Assembly: GCA_037381085.1 (NCBI GenBank)
Contig: JARRRD010000030.1
Location: 1 to 43,323 of the forward strand
Length of the DNA stretch: 43,323 nucleotides
Direction of reading: 5' to 3'
Source: JARRRD01 sp037381085
GTDB taxonomy: Bacteria; Nitrospirota; Thermodesulfovibrionia; Thermodesulfovibrionales; UBA6898
Under the pieces are notes generated by a model. It made no database searches. It was given only the letters and a program-made list of their open reading frames with translations, and was not told the DNA's origin. A program made the position numbers and the translations under genes. This document shows positions 24,678-33,999 of the stretch, piece after piece. The number at the start of each line of letters is the position of its first letter. Positions within the stretch are counted from its first letter, which is position 1.

Positions 24678-25880
24678 CTATCTGATCCTCAGGAATGCCG
24701 CTGCTTCGATATGGAAGGTGTTCGGAAAGAAGTCTATCTGGTGCACCGACTCTACATCATACTTGTCTTTCATCTTCTTCAGGTCTCTGGCGAGTGTCGA
24801 CGGATTACAGGAAACATAGACAATCCTCGATGCCCCGTGGTCGAGGACCTTTCTTGCCACTTCAGACGTGAGCCCCGGCCTCGGCGGGTCAAGGATGATA
24901 ATATCGAATTTCCTGTTCAGCTTATATTTCTCCGCCGTGGACCTGACAATACGGCAATTCTTCACGCCGTTCATCTCCAGGTTCCGCAGGGCATCATCCA
25001 CAGCGTGCCCGTTCTCCTCGACGGCGACAATCTCGCCGGCATGGACGGCCAGAGGAAGCGAGAAATTGCCCGCCCCGGCATAGAGGTCGAGGACCCGCTC
25101 GCCTCCGAGGGGCTGCAGTCTGTCAACGATAAAACCCACGACCTTACTGTTGAGGCTCCAGTGGGCCTGAAAGAAAGTCCAGGGAGACACGCTGTATTTC
25201 ATACCGCCGATCTCCAGTGTTACATACGCCCGGCCGGCCGCCATGACATCGTTGAATGCAACGCCGGACACCCCGGTTTCCATTATCTTCGCGCATGCCT
25301 CCGCGTCATAATCATCACCCCTCAGCAAAGCAGTAAGGGAATCGCCGGCGGCAATATGGATCTCCCTGAGATCCTCCAACGAAACCGCATCCTTTATCTT
25401 TTGCAGTACGTTGTTTATCTCCCGGACCAGCAGGGGGCATTCGTCAAAGGTGACGACGTCCCTGGTAGATTCCCTGAAGAAACCGACCTCGCCGTTTCTG
25501 GAGACCTTGAACTGCGCCCTGTGTCTGTAATTCCACTGAGAGTCGGAAAAGGCAGTGCCGGGCTCTATCTCCATGCCCCCCAGCCTTGTGAGAGAGTCCA
25601 TCAGTATCTCGCCCTTCATGGTCAACTGCCGGTCGTAGGATATGAACTGAAGCTGACAGCCGCCACAGGTGCCGAAGACGGGGCATACCGGTTTCACCCT
25701 GTGTTCCGAGGGCTCGATAACGTTTACAACCGACGCTACGGAATAATCCCGCTTCTTTTCAACTATGTCCACCTCCACCACCTCGCCCGGGATGGCCCCC
25801 CTTATGAAAATGACTTTCCCGTTTCTCGCGATCGAATAACCGCCGTAGGCAGGCGCCAGAGACTTGAGGATCTCGCTCAT
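24678..25880 (-). CDS. rlmD: 23S rRNA (uracil-5-)-methyltransferase, RumA/RlmD type
   Basis: A 400-residue SAM-dependent RNA m5U methyltransferase. An N-terminal TRAM domain (about 1-55) is followed by the 4Fe-4S cysteines C66, C72, C75 (CPVFGTCGGC) and C148 (FDECPLL). The SAM-binding motif is LDLYAGAGNFSLPLA, then ILDPPRPGL and the catalytic Cys in VSCNPSTLARDL. It should methylate 23S rRNA (U1939 type) although tRNA or U747 specificity cannot be excluded. Its ATG overlaps the response-regulator stop (ATGA), making it last in a coupled four-gene unit, and a terminator follows. Confidence 0.92.
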   Translation of the reverse strand: MSEILKSLAPAYGGYSIARNGKVIFIRGAIPGEVVEVDIVEKKRDYSVASVVNVIEPSEHRVKPVCPVFGTCGGCQLQFISYDRQLTMKGEILMDSLTRLGGMEIEPGTAFSDSQWNYRHRAQFKVSRNGEVGFFRESTRDVVTFDECPLLVREINNVLQKIKDAVSLEDLREIHIAAGDSLTALLRGDDYDAEACAKIMETGVSGVAFNDVMAAGRAYVTLEIGGMKYSVSPWTFFQAHWSLNSKVVGFIVDRLQPLGGERVLDLYAGAGNFSLPLAVHAGEIVAVEENGHAVDDALRNLEMNGVKNCRIVRSTAEKYKLNRKFDIIILDPPRPGLTSEVARKVLDHGASRIVYVSCNPSTLARDLKKMKDKYDVESVHQIDFFPNTFHIEAAAFLRIR

Positions 25881-26230
25881 AATTCCTTGCTTATCAACTT
25901 CTTGATGGTGGCTTTCAGTTCCGTGAGGTCCGCCGACTTGACTATATATGCCTCGGAAGCCCAGACGGCAAAATCGTCCCGGTAGTCATATGCCGTCGAC
26001 ATGATCACGGGCATTCTCGGCCGCTTCTCTTTCATCTGCCGGAGAAGCTTAATGCCGTCCACATCGGGAAGCAGGATATCGAGGGTGACAAGGTCGGGGT
26101 TCTCCTTATCGAACTGTTCCATTGCCTCCTGACCGTTTGATGCCGTTACAATCGTATAGCCCTCTTCTTCAAGTTCTTCTTTGTAAAGTCTGAGAATGTT
26201 CTGGTCATCATCGACAATAAGTATTTTCAT
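25877..26230 (-). CDS. single-domain response regulator
   Basis: A 117-residue stand-alone receiver. MKILIVDDDQNILRLY gives the acidic pocket, D51 in LVTLDILLPDVDG is the phosphorylation site, and K98 in AYIVKSADL completes the set. It has no DNA-binding or enzymatic output domain, so it should act by protein contact or phosphorelay. It overlaps the sensor kinase stop by 4 bases and has AGGAGGAG directly before the ATG, inside the kinase 3' end. The adjacent kinase is the clear candidate partner. Regulated target is unknown. Confidence 0.93.
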   Translation of the reverse strand: MKILIVDDDQNILRLYKEELEEEGYTIVTASNGQEAMEQFDKENPDLVTLDILLPDVDGIKLLRQMKEKRPRMPVIMSTAYDYRDDFAVWASEAYIVKSADLTELKATIKKLISKEL

Positions 26231-29200
26231 CTCTCCTCCTCCTTAAGTGGGATAAATACCTTGAATGTACTTCCTTTTCCGATCTCGCTTTCCAGCTCGA
26301 TCCTCCCGTTATGCTCCTGTATGATCCTGTTCGTAATAGCCAAACCCAGGCCGGTCCCCGCAGCCTTTGTCGTATAGAACGGATTGAAAATGAACTGCCG
26401 GTCCCAATCGGTAATGCCCGCGCCCGTATCCTTGATCTCAACCACCGCAAAGTCCCCTTTTGTCTCCGTCCTCACATATATCGAACCACTCCCGGCCATC
26501 GACTGCACCGCATTGTTGACGATATTCATGATCGCCTCCTTGACCCTGTTGGGATCTATGAAGACCTCAGCCGGCAGACCGTAGTCCCTGAACAGGCTTA
26601 TTCCCCTCTCGTGCATGTCGGACTCCATCAATGTGACGACATCATCGACAAGGTAATTGAGGTTCACCATTTCCCTGTTCAGTCTCACTTCCTTCACAAA
26701 CCCCAGTATTTCCCTGAGAATCCCCTCAAGCCTCTCGACCTCTTTCACGATAATACCTGCGTATTCCTTCAGATTCCCGTCCAGCTTCTTTTCCAGCCTC
26801 TTGGCGAAACCTCCGACCGAGACAAGCGGGTTTCTTATTTCATGTGCGACCTTCGCCGCCACCTCGCCGAGGGCGGCCATTTTTTCGGCCATGACAAGCT
26901 TCTGCTGCAGGTTCTTGATCTCGGTTATGTCCCGGACCACGTGGACGGAACCGATGAATTCTCCCGCCAGGTCGAAGATGGGGGAGCTGGATGTAAGAAA
27001 GGTGCCTCCCATGTACGGATCGTCAAGTTCCTCGATGTAAGCCTTTTTCGTATTCACCGTCTTATGGTGAGGGCACTTCTCGTAAGGTTCGTGCATGCCG
27101 TGGAACACTTCATAACATTTCTTCCCTATGATCTCGGACGGTGGAAGTCCGAGTTTGCTGCTCACCGCCTTGTTCACGCTCTGTATCACATAGTCCTTAC
27201 TGTTGAAATACACCATATCGGACATGGACTCAAAAATGTTTTCGAGCTGCTGCTCGGCCATCTTGACCTTTTCGAAAAGCCGTGCGTTTTCGATGGCAGA
27301 AGCGACGTGGTTCGAAAAACTGGCAAGGAACTTCATGTCTTCGTCCGTTATCGGCTTTCTGTTAAAATAGTTGTCGACCCATATGACACCAATGACCTTG
27401 TCCCTCGATACGAGGGGTACTACAGCATACGCCTGCGTTCCGAGTTGCTGGATAAGGATCAGATCGGCCGCAGACTCCCCTTTCACCTCGGTCACGTTGA
27501 AGGACCTCCCTTCCCTCACCGTCCTCGTCAACAGCGTGTCCTCCTCGACGGGGATCTCGATGGACATTGCCAGTCTGTCCAGAAAGGAGTCCTTGCTTAA
27601 AGGCTGAGTTGCCACATCCTGCATGATCTCATCGAGGGTCTTTTTCTGGACCGACAACTCGTCCCATATCTTCCACGCCTCTTCCGGACTCGCCGGCCCG
27701 ACACCCATCGCGCCCTTCAGCACCTTTCTGGCCTCGTCGACAAGAAAAAGGATCGCCCTGTTGAAGCCCATGCCGTCGCTCATTGTAACGGCAACCAGGA
27801 CCATGCGCAGCAGCTTGTCCAGTTCCAGGGTGCCCCTCATGGCCGAGCTGATAAAGAAAAGCCGGGAGAGTTCCTGATTGCGCCGTATCAGCTCCTTTTC
27901 AACGTTCTTCTTCTCCGATATGTCTCTCGAAATGCCGCTTATTCCGATCACTTCACCTGCGGCGTCCTTGATCGGGGAAAGGGTGAGACTCACCTCGATT
28001 ATGGTCCCGTCCTTCTTGCGTCTCAGCGTTTCAATGTCCTTGAGGACCTCCCCCTTTCTGATCCTCTCCATATAGGCTTTTTCTTTCTCCGAGAGGAAAT
28101 CCGGGATAAAGGGCAGGAAGTTACCCATGGCATTGCTCTCGCTGAAACCGAAGGTCTTTTCAGCGCCCTGGTTCCAGGAGGTTATCATGCCATCCAGGTC
28201 GGTGGTAACGATGGCGTCGGCGGAATTATCGATGATACTTTCAAGATACTCCTTGGTCTGTATCACTTCCCTGTACAGACTCAGTGTCTCCTCCTGATAC
28301 AACACCCTCTCGGTAATATCCAGGATGAAGACGACGCATTCCTCGATCTTTCCGTTTTCGGTCTTTACGGGATAGGCGGTAAGCTCGGCATAGTTCACGC
28401 CCCTGGACTGCATGATGGAATTGATTTCGCCGGTCTCGAAGGTCGCCTTCGCCGCGCAGTGAGGGCATATGCCGATCTTGTCGTGGAATATGTCCAGACA
28501 GTTGCGCCCGACCAGTTCCTCGTCCGTCATGTTCACCCAGTCTTCGACATATCTGTTGGCCGAAATTATGGTATAGTCCCTGTCCAGGGTGATAATCCCG
28601 CCCTGCACGCTGTCGAAGAGTATGTCCATCCTCCTTCTCGCCTCGCTGGCTTCCCGTTCCCTTTTCACCTCGTTTTCATAAATCTTTGACTTGTCGATAG
28701 CTATGGACGAGATCAGCGCAAACCCCTCGACCGTATTCAGGTCATCAGCGGTGTATGGCACGGGATTTCCGCCCTCGTCGATCTTATCGAAAAGGCCGAG
28801 GGTCCCTATTACCGCCTCGCCCACCTTCAGAGGCACACAGATGACGGACCTTGCCTTTATCCGTGGCACCCTCAGCCCGCCTGACAGCTTCGAGACATCT
28901 TCCACCAGCATCGGTCTCCCGCTTTGCGCCACAGTCCCGGCTATTCCGGACCCGAGAGGGAGCTCCATTTCGTCTTCGGCGCCTTCGGGAATCCCCACAT
29001 GGGACTTGACCGTAAGCCGGCCGTTTTCAAGCAGCCTTATAATGCATCCCCTCGAACTCAGCAGCCGCGTAATTTCCTGTGCCGTCCTCGTCAACAGTCC
29101 TCGGAGGTCAAGGACCGAGGTCACCGCCCTGCTGAGTTCATACAGTACCGTAAGCCTCTGCAGCTGCCTTTTCGTCGACTGGTAAAGTTCGGCGTTCTGA

Positions 29201-30420
29201 GCAACCGAACCAATCGTATGCACGAGAATCATCAGCGTATTCTTGTCGTCTTCCGAAAAGACCCTGGCCGACCCTCTCATCACGAAAAGGATCCCCTTGC
29301 AAATGTTGTCCCGTATTATGGGAATACCGAAGCACGATCTGCCGCCGCCCGGCGGCCTTCCTTCTGCTGCCTTGTAAAGGCTCTCCTCTTCCACGGCCAC
29401 GGGACCCGCCTTGCTGAGTATCGCCTTTATGACGACTGAGTCGGAAGAGAGGCAGTTGTACTTCATTTCCATCCCCTCCTTGTTCGTCGCCTCAAGGCAA
29501 AAGTCATTCATCTCGGGCCTGAGCATGTAGATTACGCAACTGTCAAGCCGCAGCCTTGCAGCGATGGTATCGGTCATCAGGGCAAGGGCCTCCTTCAGCT
29601 CAAGTGTCGTGCCCGCTATCCTTGCAACGTCCAGGATCAGTTCCGTTCCGGCCAGCTTCCTGTTTATCTCCCGGTTTGAAGACTCGAGGTCCGCTACCAT
29701 GTTGTTAAACCTGGCCGCAAGGATGCCGAATTCGTCTTTGCGGTTCATCCCTATCCTGTATGACAATTCTCCCTTGCTTATCCTTTCAGTCGCCCGCAAA
29801 AGCTCATGGAAAGGTTCCGCTACCGTCCTCCTTACCCGGAGTATGAGAAAGAGCGCCATGAAAGAGCTGAAGGCAATCAGGCCGGCGAGGTAATAGGTCA
29901 TATCCCTTTTCATAATATTGCCGGCTACCGCCACGTTCATGACGTCATTGATAGACCGTTGGCGCATCCTCTCGAGCCCGTCGAGAATTTCCCCGCCGAC
30001 ATGGTTGATCTGCTGGAGGTAATTGTGGACTTCGGGGTCCCCTACGGGATGTTTGCTGTTTATTACAAACGATGCGTATCTGGCGGCCAGACCGAGCTCT
30101 TCCTTTATCGCCCGCAACTCCTTCTTTTGCGTCACAATCTTGCCCGCCTCCGAGAAAGACACGCGCAGGTCATCGGCCCTCATCTGGTACAACTTCTTGA
30201 ACTGTGGCAAACCGGTCAATCCCCATTCGTTCGTTGCCTCCAGAAAGCCGGAGACCTTCCTTTCCATCTCTCCTATGATTTTGTGCTCCTCACTCACCGA
30301 CTGGAGGGTACCCATATTGATGGTCATCTTTTCGAATATAAGGAGAGTTCCGAACGCGAAGACGGCAATCAGGAGCAGCAACCCCGCAAGCATCGCTGTA
30401 ATTTTTGCTCTCAGACTCAC
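26227..30420 (-). CDS. very large PAS/GAF membrane sensor histidine kinase
   Basis: A 1397-residue hybrid-input kinase. TM1 at about 8-29, an external or periplasmic helical sensor to about 170, TM2 near 173-193, HAMP (about 195-250), GAF (about 260-410), GAF (about 425-580), PAS (about 610-720), PAS (about 745-860), GAF (about 870-1050), PAS (about 1065-1165). HisKA has AHEIRNPL with phospho-His near 1193; HATPase has NIVNNAVQS, DTGAG and GTGLGL. Two PAS domains have Cys-rich segments (CPHC and KCPHH), which might bind metal. GTG start overlaps the glgA stop. It is co-transcribed with glycogen synthase and its regulator; the signal is unknown. Confidence 0.93.
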   Translation of the reverse strand: MSLRAKITAMLAGLLLLIAVFAFGTLLIFEKMTINMGTLQSVSEEHKIIGEMERKVSGFLEATNEWGLTGLPQFKKLYQMRADDLRVSFSEAGKIVTQKKELRAIKEELGLAARYASFVINSKHPVGDPEVHNYLQQINHVGGEILDGLERMRQRSINDVMNVAVAGNIMKRDMTYYLAGLIAFSSFMALFLILRVRRTVAEPFHELLRATERISKGELSYRIGMNRKDEFGILAARFNNMVADLESSNREINRKLAGTELILDVARIAGTTLELKEALALMTDTIAARLRLDSCVIYMLRPEMNDFCLEATNKEGMEMKYNCLSSDSVVIKAILSKAGPVAVEEESLYKAAEGRPPGGGRSCFGIPIIRDNICKGILFVMRGSARVFSEDDKNTLMILVHTIGSVAQNAELYQSTKRQLQRLTVLYELSRAVTSVLDLRGLLTRTAQEITRLLSSRGCIIRLLENGRLTVKSHVGIPEGAEDEMELPLGSGIAGTVAQSGRPMLVEDVSKLSGGLRVPRIKARSVICVPLKVGEAVIGTLGLFDKIDEGGNPVPYTADDLNTVEGFALISSIAIDKSKIYENEVKREREASEARRRMDILFDSVQGGIITLDRDYTIISANRYVEDWVNMTDEELVGRNCLDIFHDKIGICPHCAAKATFETGEINSIMQSRGVNYAELTAYPVKTENGKIEECVVFILDITERVLYQEETLSLYREVIQTKEYLESIIDNSADAIVTTDLDGMITSWNQGAEKTFGFSESNAMGNFLPFIPDFLSEKEKAYMERIRKGEVLKDIETLRRKKDGTIIEVSLTLSPIKDAAGEVIGISGISRDISEKKNVEKELIRRNQELSRLFFISSAMRGTLELDKLLRMVLVAVTMSDGMGFNRAILFLVDEARKVLKGAMGVGPASPEEAWKIWDELSVQKKTLDEIMQDVATQPLSKDSFLDRLAMSIEIPVEEDTLLTRTVREGRSFNVTEVKGESAADLILIQQLGTQAYAVVPLVSRDKVIGVIWVDNYFNRKPITDEDMKFLASFSNHVASAIENARLFEKVKMAEQQLENIFESMSDMVYFNSKDYVIQSVNKAVSSKLGLPPSEIIGKKCYEVFHGMHEPYEKCPHHKTVNTKKAYIEELDDPYMGGTFLTSSSPIFDLAGEFIGSVHVVRDITEIKNLQQKLVMAEKMAALGEVAAKVAHEIRNPLVSVGGFAKRLEKKLDGNLKEYAGIIVKEVERLEGILREILGFVKEVRLNREMVNLNYLVDDVVTLMESDMHERGISLFRDYGLPAEVFIDPNRVKEAIMNIVNNAVQSMAGSGSIYVRTETKGDFAVVEIKDTGAGITDWDRQFIFNPFYTTKAAGTGLGLAITNRIIQEHNGRIELESEIGKGSTFKVFIPLKEEER

Positions 30421-31868
30421 CCGGCCACCTTCTTTACAGCCTTTCCGTAAAGTTCCAGATATTTCCGCGCCGACTTCTTCCAGGAAAAATCGGCCTTCAT
30501 GGCCCCGGTCACCAGTTTAGCCATTTTCTCCCCGTCCCCGTAAACGCACAACGCCCTCTTCACCGCATCCACGAGAGAGGCCGGTGAATAATCGGAGAAG
30601 AGAAACCCCGTACCTCTGGACCTGAGGTGGTCGTAATCCTCAATGGTGTCCGCGAGCCCCCCTGTCTTTCGCGCGATGGGAATAGTTCCATACCTGAGCG
30701 CAATCAGCTGTCCCAGCCCGCACGGTTCGTACTTCGAAGGCATCAGAAAAAAATCGCACCCGGCATAGATGAGATGAGCCAGCGTCTCCCTGAACCCGAT
30801 CTTGGTGAAAACCCTGCCCGGATGCTTTTCAGACAAGGAGGCCAGAAGGTTCTCATAATATTCATCACCTTTCCCGAGGACAATGATATTTACTCCCAAA
30901 CGGACCATCCGGTCGAGGGAAGCCGCGACAAGGTCCAGTCCCTTCTGGGAGGAAAACCTGCTCACGACACCGAGAAGGGGACGTCTGTCATCGTGGAGCC
31001 CGGCCTCGTTCAGGAGCCTTTTCTTGCACAGCCCCTTGCCTGTGAGGTCACTTTCATCATACCGACCGGGGATAAACCTGTCGGATGCCGGATCCCACTC
31101 CCCGTAATCCAGCCCGTTGACGACACCGTAGAGGTCATGTCTCCTTGTCTTCAACACTCCCTCAAGACCGAAACCGTATTCAGAGTCAAGTATTTCCCCT
31201 GCATAAGTCTTGCTGACGGTATTGAGCAGGTCGGCATAGAGGAGACCGGCCTTCATAAAATTCAGCCTTCCGTAGAATTCAAGCCTTTCGGGTGTAAAAT
31301 AATCACTTCCAAGCCCCGTAAACAGGATATCGGCAGCGGGGAAAAGCCCCTGGTATCCAAGGTTATGCACAGTATAGAGAGTGGCGGTCTTTTGCATCCC
31401 GGTCCTGTCAGCGTACAAGGTCCTGAGGTAAAGAGGGATCATGGCGGTCTGCCAGTCATTGCAGTGTATTATATCGGGTCTTATGTCCATTGTCAGGCAG
31501 GTCTCAATGACCGCCCTGGAAAAAAAGGCAAACCTAAGGGCATTGTCACGATAATCTCCCTTCGAAGTCCCGTAAAGTTCTTTCCTGCCGTAAAGCTCCT
31601 CGCATTCTATGAAATATGCCCTGGCGGCGCCGGCCTCTTCTGATACCCATACCCGTCCTTCGACAGGGGTGCTTCCCATCGCGAGCCTGAATGATTTGCC
31701 GGTATCGCGGAGCCTGAACTTTTCAGTGATTTTCCTGTAGAGGGGCAGGACCAGCGAGGCCTTCTCCTTCAATGCGCAGACCTCTTTCAGGAGGGCGCCG
31801 ACCACGTCAGCGAGGCCGCCGGTCTTTACGTATGGAGTTGCCTCCGGGCTCGCGATGAGTATTCTCAT
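30417..31868 (-). CDS. glgA: glycogen synthase (GT5)
   Basis: A 483-residue starch/glycogen synthase that elongates alpha-1,4-glucan from ADP-glucose. The N-terminus MRILIASPEATPYVKTGGLAD carries the ADP-glucose-binding K15 in KTGGL. CNDWQTAMIPLYL, the hinge, and VSRFSSQKGLDL plus MPSKYEPCGLGQLIALRYG with the catalytic Glu follow in the second half. Start 31868 is chosen because the KTGGL motif then falls at the family position and AGAAGG precedes it; upstream in-frame codons fall inside the broken galT. It overlaps the sensor kinase by 4 bases. Confidence 0.95.
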   Translation of the reverse strand: MRILIASPEATPYVKTGGLADVVGALLKEVCALKEKASLVLPLYRKITEKFRLRDTGKSFRLAMGSTPVEGRVWVSEEAGAARAYFIECEELYGRKELYGTSKGDYRDNALRFAFFSRAVIETCLTMDIRPDIIHCNDWQTAMIPLYLRTLYADRTGMQKTATLYTVHNLGYQGLFPAADILFTGLGSDYFTPERLEFYGRLNFMKAGLLYADLLNTVSKTYAGEILDSEYGFGLEGVLKTRRHDLYGVVNGLDYGEWDPASDRFIPGRYDESDLTGKGLCKKRLLNEAGLHDDRRPLLGVVSRFSSQKGLDLVAASLDRMVRLGVNIIVLGKGDEYYENLLASLSEKHPGRVFTKIGFRETLAHLIYAGCDFFLMPSKYEPCGLGQLIALRYGTIPIARKTGGLADTIEDYDHLRSRGTGFLFSDYSPASLVDAVKRALCVYGDGEKMAKLVTGAMKADFSWKKSARKYLELYGKAVKKVAG

Positions 31869-31879
31869 ATCCGGCCTTC

Positions 31880-32038
31880 TTATATCTTTGCTTCTCGCAT
31901 AAACTTCGCTGATTCCTCCGGAGGGGTGGGGTTGATATAAAAGCCGGATCCCCATTCAAATCCGGCGATCCGTGTCAGCTTGGGCATGAGCTCGATGTGC
32001 CAGTGATAGTATTCATTCACTTCATCGTAAAAGGGCGA
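31880..32038 (-). pseudogene. galT: galT C-terminal remnant in another frame
   Basis: Read on the minus strand, this frame gives SPFYDEVNEYYHWHIELMPK and continues LTRIAGFEWGSGFYINPTPP EESAKF, ending at TAA 31880-31882. This is the usual C-terminal end of galactose-1-phosphate uridylyltransferase, with the YHWHIE motif. It has no start of its own and begins at the deletion junction around 32030-32040. Confidence 0.75.
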
Positions 32039-32702
32039 CGATAGCAACGTACTCCGAGTTCTCGTATATGACCCTTTTCCCGTCGTCGAGTTCCTGGTTG
32101 ATCACATCGCAGAAAATGCATCTTTCCTTGTATTCATAATGAAGTTTCGCCGAATCGATCTCTTCCTTTACAAGCGACGGGACAATGGGGAGAGCGATGA
32201 GCTGAGTATGTGTGTGTTCCAGTGACGCCCCTGCAATTTCCCCTTCGTTCTTGAATACCAGGACATATTTGAAGCGCTTGTCCTTCTTCAGGTCAGTCAG
32301 CCTCATATGCCAGGCCCACAGCACATCTTCCACCCCCTTTTGCGATATTGTGGACAGTGACAGATTGTGGTCAGGGGTCTCCACAATTACCTCATGGGCG
32401 CCGATACCGTTCATCTTGTCGAATATCCCCTCCCCCGTCTTCCCGAGATCCCCGTATATCTGAAGCGCCGGGAACTTGTTCGGCATCACCCTCAGGGTCC
32501 ACCCCGGCGAATTCGCCGGAGAGCCGACAGGCCTGAAAGCCATTATCTCCGGGGGAGTGGTGTATTCGTTCCCCGGGCAGAAAGGACAAAAACCACCTCT
32601 CTTTCTCTGGGAAACAGAGACAAAATCAGACGGTCTCTTCCCCCTCTCTACTGATATGATGACCCATCTGCCGACAATCGGATCCTTTCTTAGTTCTGGC
32701 AT
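32022..32702 (-). pseudogene. galT: galT N-terminal part, disrupted by internal deletion
   Basis: A 226-residue frame with the N-terminal domain of galactose-1-phosphate uridylyltransferase: RKDPIVGRWVIIS, CPFCPGNE (C39, C42 for zinc), NKFPAL, and LEHTHTQLIA with H163, H165 and Q167 of the active site. It stops abruptly after ENSEYVAIVALLR. A normal family member is about 330 residues; roughly 60 codons are missing between YVAI and the SPFYDEV of the next frame, and the frame is lost. The enzyme is probably dead, or the lesion is an assembly error. It is the first gene upstream of glgA and could once have fed UDP/ADP sugars to it. Confidence 0.8.
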
Positions 32703-32849
32703 AAGACCTCCGTCTAAAAATCCGTTAACATCGCAGGAATAAAGGATAAATCTTCTAAAAAGAATACCGTCAGGGACTCTCTCCCGCCGCTTTGCACTAT
32801 TATATCACATCATTATATGATTCCTTATGATAAGCATTTATAATTAAGA

Positions 32850-33821
32850 ATGAAATCCGGCTTTAATCATAAACTTGTAAACGGCCGTTTCGAGGACCCC
32901 TGTCTGTACGTGCGCATTCCCTGGGAAAAACGGGCAATCATGTTTGATCTCGGCGACATCCACAACCTCAGCCCATCGGAAATTTACAGAATCACCGATG
33001 TTTTCGTAACTCACACGCATATAGACCATTTTGTCGGTTTCGACATGTTGTTGCGGACGATCCTCAGACGGGAATCGCCGGTGACCATATACGGCCCGCC
33101 GAACATCACCTCCTGCATCCAGGGCAAACTCAGGGGATACACGTGGAACCTCATAAGCGACTATCCGGCCGTCATTCATGTCTGCGCCTTCAACGGCAAG
33201 ACCCTGTCTCGCACAGTATTCAGGGCAGGCAACGGGTTCAGGAGGGAAACCGTGGGCAAGGAAGACTCGGATGGAACCCTGGCCGCAGACCCGATGTTCA
33301 AGGTCAGGGCGGCTAGATTGGACCACGACGTCCCCTGTCTGGCTTACTCACTTGAAGAAGAAATTCACATTAACATTGACAGGGACCGGCTCCTGAAAAT
33401 GGGACTGCCTGTCGGCCCCTGGCTGACCGAATTCAAAAAAGCTGTAAGGGAAAACCGCCCCAAAGAACGTGTGATAAACGCCGGGGGCAAGCGATACAGG
33501 CTCGGGCAACTTTCGCACATCGCTCTCATCACCAAAGGTCGCAAGATCTCTTACGCTACCGACATCGCCATAAACCGGAGGAATGCGGCCGGACTGATTA
33601 CACTGGTGAAAGGCTCCGATGTCTTTTATTGCGAAGCCTATTTCCTGGAAAAAGACAGGGACCGTGCAGTCGAGAGGTTCCATCTCACTGCCCGGGCATC
33701 GGGGATGATAGCGCGGGAGGCGGATGTAAAAAAACTTGTGATCACCCATATTTCCCCGAAGTACAAGGACTGTCCCGAGGAAGTCATCGGCGAGGCAATG
33801 GCGGCGTTTACGGATGGATAA
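32850..33821 (+). CDS. RNase Z-like metallo-beta-lactamase-fold hydrolase
   Basis: A 323-residue MBL-fold protein with the zinc motif THTHIDH (H55, H57, D59, H60) and ITHISPKY near the C-terminus. Its length and layout match the RNase Z/ElaC group (tRNA 3' processing or phosphodiesterase). The N-terminus MKSGFNHKLVNGRFEDPCLY lacks the usual long exosite, and the sequence between motifs diverges from true RNase Z, so tRNA processing is not assured. The start ATG lacks a ribosome site; a TATAAT at 32839-32844 lies only 5 bases upstream, suggesting a leaderless transcript. It stands alone, divergent from galT. Confidence 0.8.
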   Translation: MKSGFNHKLVNGRFEDPCLYVRIPWEKRAIMFDLGDIHNLSPSEIYRITDVFVTHTHIDHFVGFDMLLRTILRRESPVTIYGPPNITSCIQGKLRGYTWNLISDYPAVIHVCAFNGKTLSRTVFRAGNGFRRETVGKEDSDGTLAADPMFKVRAARLDHDVPCLAYSLEEEIHINIDRDRLLKMGLPVGPWLTEFKKAVRENRPKERVINAGGKRYRLGQLSHIALITKGRKISYATDIAINRRNAAGLITLVKGSDVFYCEAYFLEKDRDRAVERFHLTARASGMIAREADVKKLVITHISPKYKDCPEEVIGEAMAAFTDG

Positions 33822-33999
33822 ACCTGACACTGTAGCGTATATTTTGACTCGATTCCCCCCCTTGATAAAGGCAAACGGGGACTGTGCCTTTCCCCGCCTG
33901 ATACGACCCATGCACCCCTTTTCCAGCGTGGAATTTCGCGAGGTCCTGAATGTGCTACCAGCCGCGCTAAGCTAGAAGTAGGAGAAGATATAAGTATTG

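Noticed and set aside
24711..25985. Long plus-strand open frame of 424 codons
   Set aside because: Antisense to the rRNA methyltransferase; a by-product of high GC content.
26311..27600. Long plus-strand open frame of 429 codons
   Set aside because: Antisense to the kinase domain of the sensor kinase; no ribosome site or domain.
33867..33891. 7-bp hairpin after the MBL gene as a rho-independent terminator
   Set aside because: The stem is good but is followed by CCCCG, not T residues.
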